NCBI GenBank assembly: GCA_024762915.1 | Contig: JANTGL010000133.1 | Coordinates: 1-7,289 of the forward strand | Source: Bacteroidales bacterium | GTDB taxonomy: Bacteria > Bacteroidota > Bacteroidia > Bacteroidales > JAADGE01 | Direction: 5' to 3' | Length of the DNA: 7,289 nucleotides | Shown: piece after piece, positions 1 through 5,901 of the stretch | How the letters are laid out: the number at the start of each line of letters is the position of its first letter | Numbering within the stretch: the first letter of the stretch is position 1 | The notes under the pieces: generated by a model | The model's input: only the letters and a program-made list of their open reading frames with translations | Databases searched by the model: none | What the model was told of the DNA's origin: nothing | Program-made: the position numbers and the translations under genes

Positions 1-531
1 CATAAATCGGTCAACTTGCGCTTCGGGCAAAGGATAAGTTCCCTCTTGTTCAATCGGATTTTGAGTTGCCAAAACCAAAAACGGTTCTTCCAATTTATAC
101 GTAATTTCGCCGATTGTAACTTGTTTTTCCTGCATCGCTTCCAACAAAGCACTTTGAACTTTCGCTGGTGAACGGTTGATTTCGTCTGCCAAAACAAAAT
201 TTGCAAAAACCGGTCCTTTCTTCGTTAAAAACTCTTCCGATTTATGGCTGTATATCATTGTTCCGATTAAATCTGCGGGTAATAAATCAGGTGTAAACTG
301 AATTCGGTTAAATTTTGCATTAATTATTTTTGATAAAGAAGTAATTGCCAAGGTTTTTGCCAACCCGGGAACACCTTCCAACAAAATATGTCCGCCGGTT
401 AACAAGCCGGTTAATAAGCTGTTAATCATATGCTTCTGACCGACAATAACACGATTCATCTCATTTGTAATCGTATCCGTAAAACCGCTTTCGTTTTTTA
501 TTCGTTCATTTAATTCTTTGATATCAACCAT
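1..531 (-). CDS. MoxR-family AAA+ ATPase, N-terminal half (runs off the window)
   Basis: This is a partial gene: 177 codons read leftward from the ATG at 531-529 to the window edge, with no stop. MoxR proteins are usually about 320-330 residues, so roughly half is present. Visible motifs are a MoxR-type Walker A (EGVPGLAKT, residues 52-60, with Ala before the Lys as usual in this family) and a Walker B (FVLADE, 112-117) followed by NRSPAKVQSALLEAM (119-133). Sensor 1 is ATQNP (155-159), and the signature from E161 to F176 contains EGTYPLPEAQ and ends DRF. Family members are cytoplasmic ATPases thought to act as chaperones that help assemble or activate protein complexes, often with von Willebrand A-domain or DUF58 partners encoded just downstream. 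Any such partners here would lie beyond position 1 and are not visible. The start is supported by the family-like N-terminus (MVDIKELNERI) and a promoter-like box at 560-553. The family call is firm; the substrate is unknown. Confidence 0.95.
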   Translation of the reverse strand, partial: MVDIKELNERIKNESGFTDTITNEMNRVIVGQKHMINSLLTGLLTGGHILLEGVPGLAKTLAITSLSKIINAKFNRIQFTPDLLPADLIGTMIYSHKSEEFLTKKGPVFANFVLADEINRSPAKVQSALLEAMQEKQVTIGEITYKLEEPFLVLATQNPIEQEGTYPLPEAQVDRFM

Positions 532-552
532 TTTCAATATATTTTAAATATG

Positions 553-560
553 CAAAATTA
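553..560 (-). promoter_or_regulatory. Bacteroidota-type -7 box for the MoxR gene
   Basis: On the minus strand the sequence reads TAATTTTG, a full match to the Bacteroidota -7 consensus TAnnTTTG. It ends 21 nt before the ATG at 531, so it would give a very short leader. I find no clear -33 TTG element at the usual spacing. The region is AT-rich, so a chance match is possible, but the position is right and the plus-strand gene across the same gap carries the identical octamer. Confidence 0.5.
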
Positions 561-664
561 ATAAAGCTTTAATTAATCTTAAATAAAACGAAACTTTTTT
601 TAATTAATTTTTCAGCAAAAAAATAAATCTTTCTTTAATCATTACTACAATAAATTATTTAAAT

Positions 665-672
665 TAATTTTG
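665..672 (+). promoter_or_regulatory. Bacteroidota-type -7 box for the phosphatase-like gene
   Basis: TAATTTTG matches the consensus TAnnTTTG and ends 27 nt before the ATG at 700. No convincing -33 TTG is visible upstream. With the box at 560-553 it makes the 532-699 gap a divergent promoter region. The rest of that gap is poly-A/T-rich sequence with TTAATTAA-like runs, and I see no small gene, operator or riboswitch in it. Confidence 0.5.
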
Positions 673-699
673 CAAATTCATATTTTTAAAATTACTTAA

Positions 700-2325
700 A
701 TGAGAAAGATTCTAATCATTACTATTATATTGCTATTATACTTAAATATTTTTTCACAAAAGAGAATTCCTTCAGAAAAACCGCGATTAATCGTTACAAT
801 TTTTGTAGAAGGAATGCGCTATGATTATTTATATAAATATTGGGATAAATTTACGGACGACGGTTTTAAACGTTTGGTAAGCAAAGGAAAATATTATCAA
901 AATGCAGAATATGATTATTTATACACAAAATCATCAAGCGGCTATGCTACCGTCGTTACCGGATCAAATCCGTCGCAACACGGCATTGTAAACGATTATT
1001 GGTATAAACGAATTACAAATACAAAAAAATATTGCATTTATGACAAAAAACAATCTGTATTGGGCACAACGGATTTTGATGCAAATTATTCACCCAAATC
1101 TTTGCTGACTTCAACATTTTCGGATGAATTAAGATTATCGGATTATAAGCAATCAAAAGTAATCAGTATTTCACCGAAAGATTATGCTGCCGTGTTAAGC
1201 GGAGGTCATTTGGCAAATGCTGCCTATTGGACTGATAACAAAACCGGGAAATGGGTTTCGAGTACCTATTATTTTTCTCAATTACCGAATTGGGTCAATC
1301 GTTTCAATGAAAAAAAATTCCCCGATATTTATCTGTCAAAAGTATGGAATACCTATTTTCCGATTGAAAATTATGAAAATACATTGGGTGATGATAATTC
1401 CTTTGAAATCGGATTTGTAAGCGGAAAGAAAACATTTCCGTACGATTTATCGGCTTTGAAAAATTTAACGGATTCATATAAAATTTTAAATTCAACTCCT
1501 TTCGGAAATACGTACACAAAAGATTTTGCAATTTCGGCAATAGTTAATGAGGATTTAGGAAAAGATAATTATTGTGATTATTTAAATGTTGCTTTTACGG
1601 CTACCGAAAACATTACCGAAAAATTCGGAATTCGTTCCGTTGAACTTGAAGATACCTATGTTCGTCTCGACAGAGATTTGAAACATTTTCTGAACTTCAT
1701 CAATGATTTTGTGGGTTTGGAAAACACCGTTATCATATTAACTTCCGACAGAGGATCAGCAGATTCTCCGCGATTGTTAAGAGAAATAAACATGCCTGGC
1801 GGTTTTTTTAAAGATAAAAATGCCGAAACACTTTTAAACAGCTTCCTGAGAGCCGTTTATCATGAGGATAAATTAATTGAATATTTTGACGGAAGTTATC
1901 TCTATTTGAACAGAAATAAGATTGAAGATTTGAAATTAAATTTAAATGAAATTCAGCAAAAAATAAGCGATTTCATGGTTGATTTTACGGGTGTCTCAAA
2001 TTCTTTAACTTCCTATAATTTAGAAAACAGAAATTACACTTCGGGAATGCAAATGCGTGCTCAAAACAGTTATCAGAAAAAGCGTTCGGGAGATATTTCC
2101 GTGATATTAGAGCCGGGATATGTTCCGGGAAGTGATATTACATACGGTTCCGGTTACAGGAATTACACACATGTTCCGTTGATTTTTTTCGGGTGGAAAA
2201 TTAAAGCCGGGAAAACGAATATCCCTGTTTCTATGACGGATATTGCCCCTACTTTGGCAAATTTTTTAAAAATTGCTTATCCGAATGCTTCAACGGGAAA
2301 AGTTTTGCCTGATATACTGAAATAA
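700..2325 (+). CDS. Exported PafA-like alkaline phosphatase superfamily protein with altered active site
   Basis: The 541-residue product has a Sec signal peptide: Arg-Lys, then a hydrophobic run at 4-18, then FSQ at 18-20 with probable cleavage before Q20. There is no lipobox Cys, so it is probably a soluble periplasmic or secreted protein. It resembles PafA, the Bacteroidota phosphomonoesterase, over its whole length (about 545 residues). Landmarks are EGMRYDYLYKYWDK (37-50), SGYATVVTGSNPSQHGI (80-96), GGHLANAAYW (168-177), ILTSDRGSA (346-354), THVPLIFFGWKIKAG (490-504) and MTDIAPTLANFL (512-523). Against PafA residue numbers recalled from the literature, several active-site positions differ: D38 is E37, nucleophile T79 is S78, N100 is D99, R164 is Y162, D305 is E303, H309 is E307 and H353 is R351. 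K162 (K160), D352 (D350) and H486 (H491) are kept. The frame is intact and ends TAA-TAA, so it is not a decayed gene. Fold assignment is strong; phosphatase activity is doubtful. Confidence 0.85.
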   Translation: MRKILIITIILLLYLNIFSQKRIPSEKPRLIVTIFVEGMRYDYLYKYWDKFTDDGFKRLVSKGKYYQNAEYDYLYTKSSSGYATVVTGSNPSQHGIVNDYWYKRITNTKKYCIYDKKQSVLGTTDFDANYSPKSLLTSTFSDELRLSDYKQSKVISISPKDYAAVLSGGHLANAAYWTDNKTGKWVSSTYYFSQLPNWVNRFNEKKFPDIYLSKVWNTYFPIENYENTLGDDNSFEIGFVSGKKTFPYDLSALKNLTDSYKILNSTPFGNTYTKDFAISAIVNEDLGKDNYCDYLNVAFTATENITEKFGIRSVELEDTYVRLDRDLKHFLNFINDFVGLENTVIILTSDRGSADSPRLLREINMPGGFFKDKNAETLLNSFLRAVYHEDKLIEYFDGSYLYLNRNKIEDLKLNLNEIQQKISDFMVDFTGVSNSLTSYNLENRNYTSGMQMRAQNSYQKKRSGDISVILEPGYVPGSDITYGSGYRNYTHVPLIFFGWKIKAGKTNIPVSMTDIAPTLANFLKIAYPNASTGKVLPDILK

Positions 2326-2329
2326 TAAT

Positions 2330-3472
2330 TTACCCGAACATTAAATTTATTAATTTTGAATAATCATCTTCAGATAATTGATAAGTATTTCCGTTCACAC
2401 TATTTTGTTTCATCATTTGAAGAATAACATCTTTTTCAGCATCGTCAAAACCCTCTGATTTTAAATTAATCGGACTGTTTATCGAAATAAAGAAATTTTC
2501 TAAATCCGAAATAAACTTATCAACATCCGAATTATCAAAAATTAACTCTGCTAATTTTGACAATCTTTCGGGAATTCGTTCTTTTTGTAATTTAAACCAA
2601 GCGGGATATACAACTGAAAGCGTAGCTCCGTGCGGCATATCATAAATTAGAGATAAAATATGTGCGGCGGAATGGACTCCCCAATCACCGCCGGCTTTTC
2701 CGTAAGATGTAATACCGTTTAAAGCACAGGTTGATTGTAACAGAATATTTGCTCTGTAATCATAATTATCGGGTTCTTCAAGAACCAAAGGTGCAAAATG
2801 CATGGTTTCTTTTACAATAGAAGCAACAAATCGATCTGCAAGCGGGGAATTCCCTTTGCCGAAAAAATTCTCAAAAGCATGTGCAATAATATCAACAATA
2901 CCGTAAGCCGTGTAATCTTCGGGGACCGTGTAGGTATATTCCGGATTTATAAATGAATGTTTCGGAAACATTATCGGAAAACCGAAACCGATTTTTTCTT
3001 TTGTTTCGAGATTTTGAATAACAGCATAAGGATTCATTTCTGTTCCTGTCGCCGCTAATGTTAAAACGGTAATTACGGGTAATGATTTTTTCGGTACGAT
3101 ATTCATTTTAACAACATCCCACGGATTAAGATTTTCGGGAATTGAAACTGCAACCGTTTTCGCCGTATCAATGACACTTCCTCCTCCCAAAGCCAAAACG
3201 GCATCAACTTTATTTTCAATACCGATTTTTACTGCTTGTTCAACATCGTTAAGAATCGGATTTGGTTTAATCCCGGGATATTCAAAAACATTAAAATTAT
3301 TTTCTTTTAAAAGATTAAGAACATTTTGATAATATCCGTTTTTAACGACAGATCCTTTACCGTAAATTAATAAAATATTTTTACCGTATTCAATTAGCGT
3401 CTTTGATAATTCCTTTAAAACATCTTTTCCGAAGTGTAAAATTGTCGGATTATTTATTGTAAAATTTTTCAT
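2330..3472 (-). CDS. Iron-containing alcohol dehydrogenase (YqhD/butanol dehydrogenase type)
   Basis: The 380-residue cytoplasmic enzyme is close in length to E. coli YqhD (387). Family members reduce aldehydes to alcohols, or the reverse, with NAD(P)H. The N-terminal Rossmann-like domain carries the cofactor signature GGGSVID (96-102). The C-terminal helical domain carries the metal ligands D194 and H198 (GIVDIIAHAFE), H267 (WGVHSAAH) and H281 (DMPHGATL). These match the positions I recall for the ligands of YqhD, so the protein is probably collinear and active. ATGTEMNPYAVI (141-152) is another family block. An NADPH-dependent aldehyde reductase that detoxifies short-chain aldehydes is the best guess, but the substrate cannot be read from the sequence. 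The start overlaps the end of the upstream methyltransferase gene by 23 nt, suggesting translational coupling. The 3' end faces the phosphatase-like gene across 4 bp. Confidence 0.95.
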   Translation of the reverse strand: MKNFTINNPTILHFGKDVLKELSKTLIEYGKNILLIYGKGSVVKNGYYQNVLNLLKENNFNVFEYPGIKPNPILNDVEQAVKIGIENKVDAVLALGGGSVIDTAKTVAVSIPENLNPWDVVKMNIVPKKSLPVITVLTLAATGTEMNPYAVIQNLETKEKIGFGFPIMFPKHSFINPEYTYTVPEDYTAYGIVDIIAHAFENFFGKGNSPLADRFVASIVKETMHFAPLVLEEPDNYDYRANILLQSTCALNGITSYGKAGGDWGVHSAAHILSLIYDMPHGATLSVVYPAWFKLQKERIPERLSKLAELIFDNSDVDKFISDLENFFISINSPINLKSEGFDDAEKDVILQMMKQNSVNGNTYQLSEDDYSKLINLMFG

Positions 3473-4001
3473 TTTTTTGATATTTGTTAACTAAATCATA
3501 CAGAATAACGGAAGTTGCCGTAGCAACATTGATTGATGTATTTACACCGAACATAGGTAAATGAACTGAATCGTCTGCTAATTGTATCATTTCCTGAGAA
3601 ACTCCGAATTTTTCCGAACCGATAATAACACACAAGGGAAATTCCGGATTAAATTCAATAAAATCGACACTTTTATTTGTTTTATCTAAAGTAACAAATT
3701 TACAATTTTCTTTTAAATGTTTAATTTGATTAAAATTATTAATTATTTCATAAGAAACATATTCTGATGTTGATCTGGATTTTTTCTTCAACAATTTATA
3801 ATTAAAATGTTCTTTCAAATTGTACAAATAAATATTATTTATGCGAAGTGCATCTGCAAGTCGGAATATCATCCCGAGGTTTCCGATATCATTTATACCG
3901 TCTGTGATTACTGAAATCGGGATTCTGTTTTTATGAATTTCAGAAATTTGTTTCAGGTGATATTTATTAATCTCTTTAAAATTTAATTGATGTTCATCCA
4001 T
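3450..4001 (-). CDS. SpoU/TrmH-family RNA 2'-O-methyltransferase
   Basis: The 183-residue protein has the three SPOUT-class motifs in order. Motif 1 is NDIGNLGMIFRLADAL (37-52, with the conserved Arg at 47). Motif 2 is VIIGSEKFGVS (125-135, GSExxG). Motif 3 is LPMFGVNTSINVATA (148-162, with S156 and N158). These form the trefoil-knot S-adenosylmethionine site used to methylate ribose 2'-hydroxyls in tRNA or rRNA. No L30e-like N-terminal substrate-binding domain, as in the longer RlmB type, is present; only about 27 residues precede the catalytic domain. That size is nearer to TrmH or TrmL-like enzymes, but the target nucleotide cannot be assigned. The gene lies 58 bp after the SUMF1-fold gene, behind a terminator hairpin, and overlaps the alcohol dehydrogenase gene. 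I see no TAnnTTTG box just upstream, so transcription may come from read-through or a weak promoter. Confidence 0.93.
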   Translation of the reverse strand: MDEHQLNFKEINKYHLKQISEIHKNRIPISVITDGINDIGNLGMIFRLADALRINNIYLYNLKEHFNYKLLKKKSRSTSEYVSYEIINNFNQIKHLKENCKFVTLDKTNKSVDFIEFNPEFPLCVIIGSEKFGVSQEMIQLADDSVHLPMFGVNTSINVATATSVILYDLVNKYQKNEKFYNK

Positions 4002-4010
4002 TATATTTAC

Positions 4011-4036
4011 AAAAAAAGCAGCCCGTGAAGACTGCT
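4011..4036 (-). terminator. Rho-independent terminator after the SUMF1-fold gene
   Basis: Read on the minus strand, AGCAGTC pairs with GGCTGCT to form a 7-bp stem (one T-G wobble) around the 6-nt loop TTCACG. A run of T follows immediately (4017-4011). It starts 24 nt beyond the stop codon of the SUMF1-fold gene and ends before the methyltransferase ATG at 4001, so it should end or attenuate the upstream transcript. The plus strand has no matching T-run after the hairpin, so it works in one direction only. Confidence 0.8.
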
Positions 4037-4059
4037 CTATATTATTGATTCATAATATT

Positions 4060-4860
4060 TTATTCATTTTTCACCAAGCGAATTCCGGCTAAACCTTCAT
4101 TGCTGCTTTTATCTAAATTAAATCGTCTGCTGTTTCTTAAAACATCCGGTCGACACATAAAATTACCGCCTCTGCATACTTTACTTATTCCGGTTGAAGA
4201 TCCTGTCGGATTATCTGCAGGTGAAGTTTGATAATATTCCGGTTCATACCAATCATAACACCATTCCATAGCATTTCCCGTCATGTCGTATATACCCAAT
4301 TCATTAGGTTTCTTTTGACCGACTTCATGTGCTGTATTTCCCGAATTATTAATATACCATGCAACTTCTTCCAGATCATTAGAACCGCTGAATGCATATG
4401 CTTTGGATTTAATTCCGCCTTTAGCAGCATATTCCCACTCAGCTTCGGTAGGTAGTCTGTATCCGTTAGCATCCGGAATAATTGTTGCCGTGAAGCGATT
4501 ACTGTCACGTTCTAAATTATAACATTTGTCCAATCGACTTGCTCTGCTTAACCAATTACAATACATTACAGCTTCTTCCCAAGTAATATTATTAATCGGA
4601 GTCAGAGGGTCTCCGTCCGGAAGTCTTTGCCCGGTTACTCTGCAAAATTTTGCATAATCAGCAATCGTTACTTCATTTTTTGAGATAAAGAATGATGTAA
4701 TATTTACTTTATGTTCCGGCCTTTCATCAGCATTAGCACTATAATCATTCCCCATATAAAATTCTCCGCCTTCAACTAAAACCATTTCCGGTCCCAGGTC
4801 CTGAGCTTTTCCGATATTAAATATTAACAAAAAAGCAATTAATGATGTTAAAATTCTCAT
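4060..4860 (-). CDS. Exported formylglycine-generating-enzyme (SUMF1) fold protein
   Basis: The 266-residue product has a signal peptide at 1-19 (hydrophobic 4-16, then GKA, probable cleavage before Q20). The rest is a single FGE-sulfatase domain. Blocks in order are MVLVEGGEFYMG (26-37), ERPEHKVNITSFFISKNEVT (46-65), NNITWEEAVMYCNWLS (90-105), GYRLPTEAEWEYAAKGG (133-149), NELGIYDMTGNAMEWCYDWY (186-205), CRGGNFMC (229-236) and GLAGIRLVK (256-264). True formylglycine-generating enzymes use two cysteines near the C-terminus, in a pattern like Cys-x4-Cys. Here the first is C236 but the second position is L241, so sulfatase activation is unlikely. In Bacteroidota this fold is reused in secreted and surface proteins, including the gliding/type IX secretion lipoproteins GldJ and GldK; this protein has no lipobox and is shorter than those. 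Other cysteines are C73, C101, C113, C201 and C229. The fold is certain; the function is unknown. Confidence 0.9.
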   Translation of the reverse strand: MRILTSLIAFLLIFNIGKAQDLGPEMVLVEGGEFYMGNDYSANADERPEHKVNITSFFISKNEVTIADYAKFCRVTGQRLPDGDPLTPINNITWEEAVMYCNWLSRASRLDKCYNLERDSNRFTATIIPDANGYRLPTEAEWEYAAKGGIKSKAYAFSGSNDLEEVAWYINNSGNTAHEVGQKKPNELGIYDMTGNAMEWCYDWYEPEYYQTSPADNPTGSSTGISKVCRGGNFMCRPDVLRNSRRFNLDKSSNEGLAGIRLVKNE

Positions 4861-4878
4861 AGTATAAAAATATTAGAG

Positions 4879-4920
4879 TTATAAATTATAATTATTCTGA
4901 ATTACAAATTTAATTTATAA
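4879..4920. repeat. 10-bp inverted repeat between the decarboxylase and SUMF1-fold genes
   Basis: TTATAAATTA at 4879-4888 is the exact reverse complement of TAATTTATAA at 4911-4920, with a 22-nt spacer. One arm overlaps the -7-like box at 4912-4905. All paired bases are A or T in an 80-bp gap that is itself almost all A/T, so chance is a serious alternative. If real, it could be an operator or a weak structure at the end of the decarboxylase transcript. Confidence 0.3.
4905..4912 (-). promoter_or_regulatory. Bacteroidota-type -7 box for the SUMF1-fold gene
   Basis: The minus strand reads TAAATTTG, a full match to TAnnTTTG, ending 44 nt before the ATG at 4860. No -33 TTG is evident. The match suggests that the SUMF1-fold gene is transcribed separately from the nucleotide-sugar genes upstream. 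Confidence 0.45.
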
Positions 4921-4940
4921 TTTTAGAAAATAAAATTAAT

Positions 4941-5891
4941 TTAACTAAAATGTTCTTTTAATAACGTATCAAAGTATTCAATTGTTTTGTTCAAACCAAT
5001 TTTTAACGAAACTTTGGGTTCCCATTGTAACATTTTTTTTGCTAAAGTGATATCCGGTTGTCTTTGCATCGGATCATCTTCAGGTAAGGGTAAAAAAATT
5101 AATTTTGATTTAGAGTTTGTTAATTCAATCACTGTTTTTGCTAATTCAAGTATTGTAAATTCATTCGGATTCCCTATATTAACGGGGCCAAAAAAATCTT
5201 CCGGTGTGTTATTCATCAATTTTTCAAACCCTGAAATTAAATCATCAACATATTGAAAACTTCTGGTTTGATTTCCGTCACCGTATATTGTAATATCCTT
5301 ATTTTGAAGAGCTTGTACGATAAAATTCGAGACAACTCTGCCGTCATTCGGATGCATATTCGGTCCGTAAGTATTAAAAATACGAGCAATCTTTATTCGT
5401 ACTTTATTTTGCCTGTAATAATTAACGAATAAGGTTTCGGCAACACGCTTTCCTTCGTCATAGCAGGATCGTATTCCGAGAGGATTAACATTTCCCCAAT
5501 AGCTCTCAGTTTGTGGATGTACAATCGGGTCACCGTACACTTCACTCGTAGATGCTTGTAATATTTTTGCATTTATTCGTTTGGCTAATCCGAGCATATT
5601 AATTGCACCCATTACCGAAGTTTTTACGGTTTTAATCGCATTATACTGATAGTGAATGGGAGAAGCCGGACAAGCCAAATTATAAATTTCATCAATTTCA
5701 GCAAAAAAAGGCATCGTAACATCATGCCTGATTAATTCGAAATACGGATTATCAAGTAACTGAATGATATTTCTTTTATTACCCGTGAAAAAATTATCTA
5801 AGGCAATAACTTCATTACCTTCATTCAAAAGTTTATTACATAAATGTGAACCTATAAATCCGGCTCCCCCCGTAACTAATATTTTTTTCAT
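4941..5891 (-). CDS. uxs: UDP-glucuronate decarboxylase (UDP-xylose synthase)
   Basis: This cytoplasmic extended short-chain dehydrogenase converts UDP-glucuronate to UDP-xylose and CO2 through a bound NAD+ redox cycle. Numbering from the start at 5891 (316 residues), the NAD-binding GGAGFIGSH is at 8-16. The family-specific block NLACPASPIHYQYNAIKT is at 71-88, followed by TSVMGAINMLGLAKR (91-105). The catalytic TSEVYGDP is at 115-122 (T115, E117) and the YxxxK pair is Y144/K148 within RSCYDEGKR. RIFNTYGPNM (170-179), TRSFQYVDDLI (209-219) and MQRQPDI (275-281) follow. These blocks separate it from UDP-glucose epimerases and dTDP-glucose dehydratases. An in-frame ATG at 5927 would add 12 residues (MNISESEDKKIF) and overlap the upstream gene by 26 nt; I prefer 5891 because MKKILVTGG is the usual start. 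The preceding gene makes its substrate and ends 10 nt upstream. Confidence 0.95.
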   Translation of the reverse strand: MKKILVTGGAGFIGSHLCNKLLNEGNEVIALDNFFTGNKRNIIQLLDNPYFELIRHDVTMPFFAEIDEIYNLACPASPIHYQYNAIKTVKTSVMGAINMLGLAKRINAKILQASTSEVYGDPIVHPQTESYWGNVNPLGIRSCYDEGKRVAETLFVNYYRQNKVRIKIARIFNTYGPNMHPNDGRVVSNFIVQALQNKDITIYGDGNQTRSFQYVDDLISGFEKLMNNTPEDFFGPVNIGNPNEFTILELAKTVIELTNSKSKLIFLPLPEDDPMQRQPDITLAKKMLQWEPKVSLKIGLNKTIEYFDTLLKEHFS

Positions 5892-5901
5892 AAATATTTT
5901 C

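Noticed and set aside
541..699. AT-rich TTAATTAA-like repeats in the divergent intergenic region as a regulatory repeat family.
   Set aside because: The runs are short, irregular and expected in DNA this A/T-rich; no consistent spacing or unit is seen.
1217..1540. Open frames on both strands inside the phosphatase-like gene (67 codons plus, 78 codons minus).
   Set aside because: They lie wholly inside a well-supported family gene, have no recognisable domains and no promoter or start context of their own.
700..2325. Calling the phosphatase-like gene a pseudogene.
   Set aside because: The frame is full-length and uninterrupted, with intact signal peptide and scaffold motifs; only specific active-site positions differ.
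2300..2345. A bidirectional terminator between the convergent genes ending at 2325 and 2330.
   Set aside because: I could find no stable hairpin with a T-run in either direction near the two stop codons.
4228..4508. Open frames overlapping the SUMF1-fold gene on both strands (75 codons each).
   Set aside because: The enclosing gene shows continuous family motifs across this stretch; the alternative frames show none.
4987..5256. Plus-strand 89-codon open frame opposite the 3' part of the decarboxylase gene.
   Set aside because: It is antisense to a strongly conserved enzyme and its translation has no recognisable motif.
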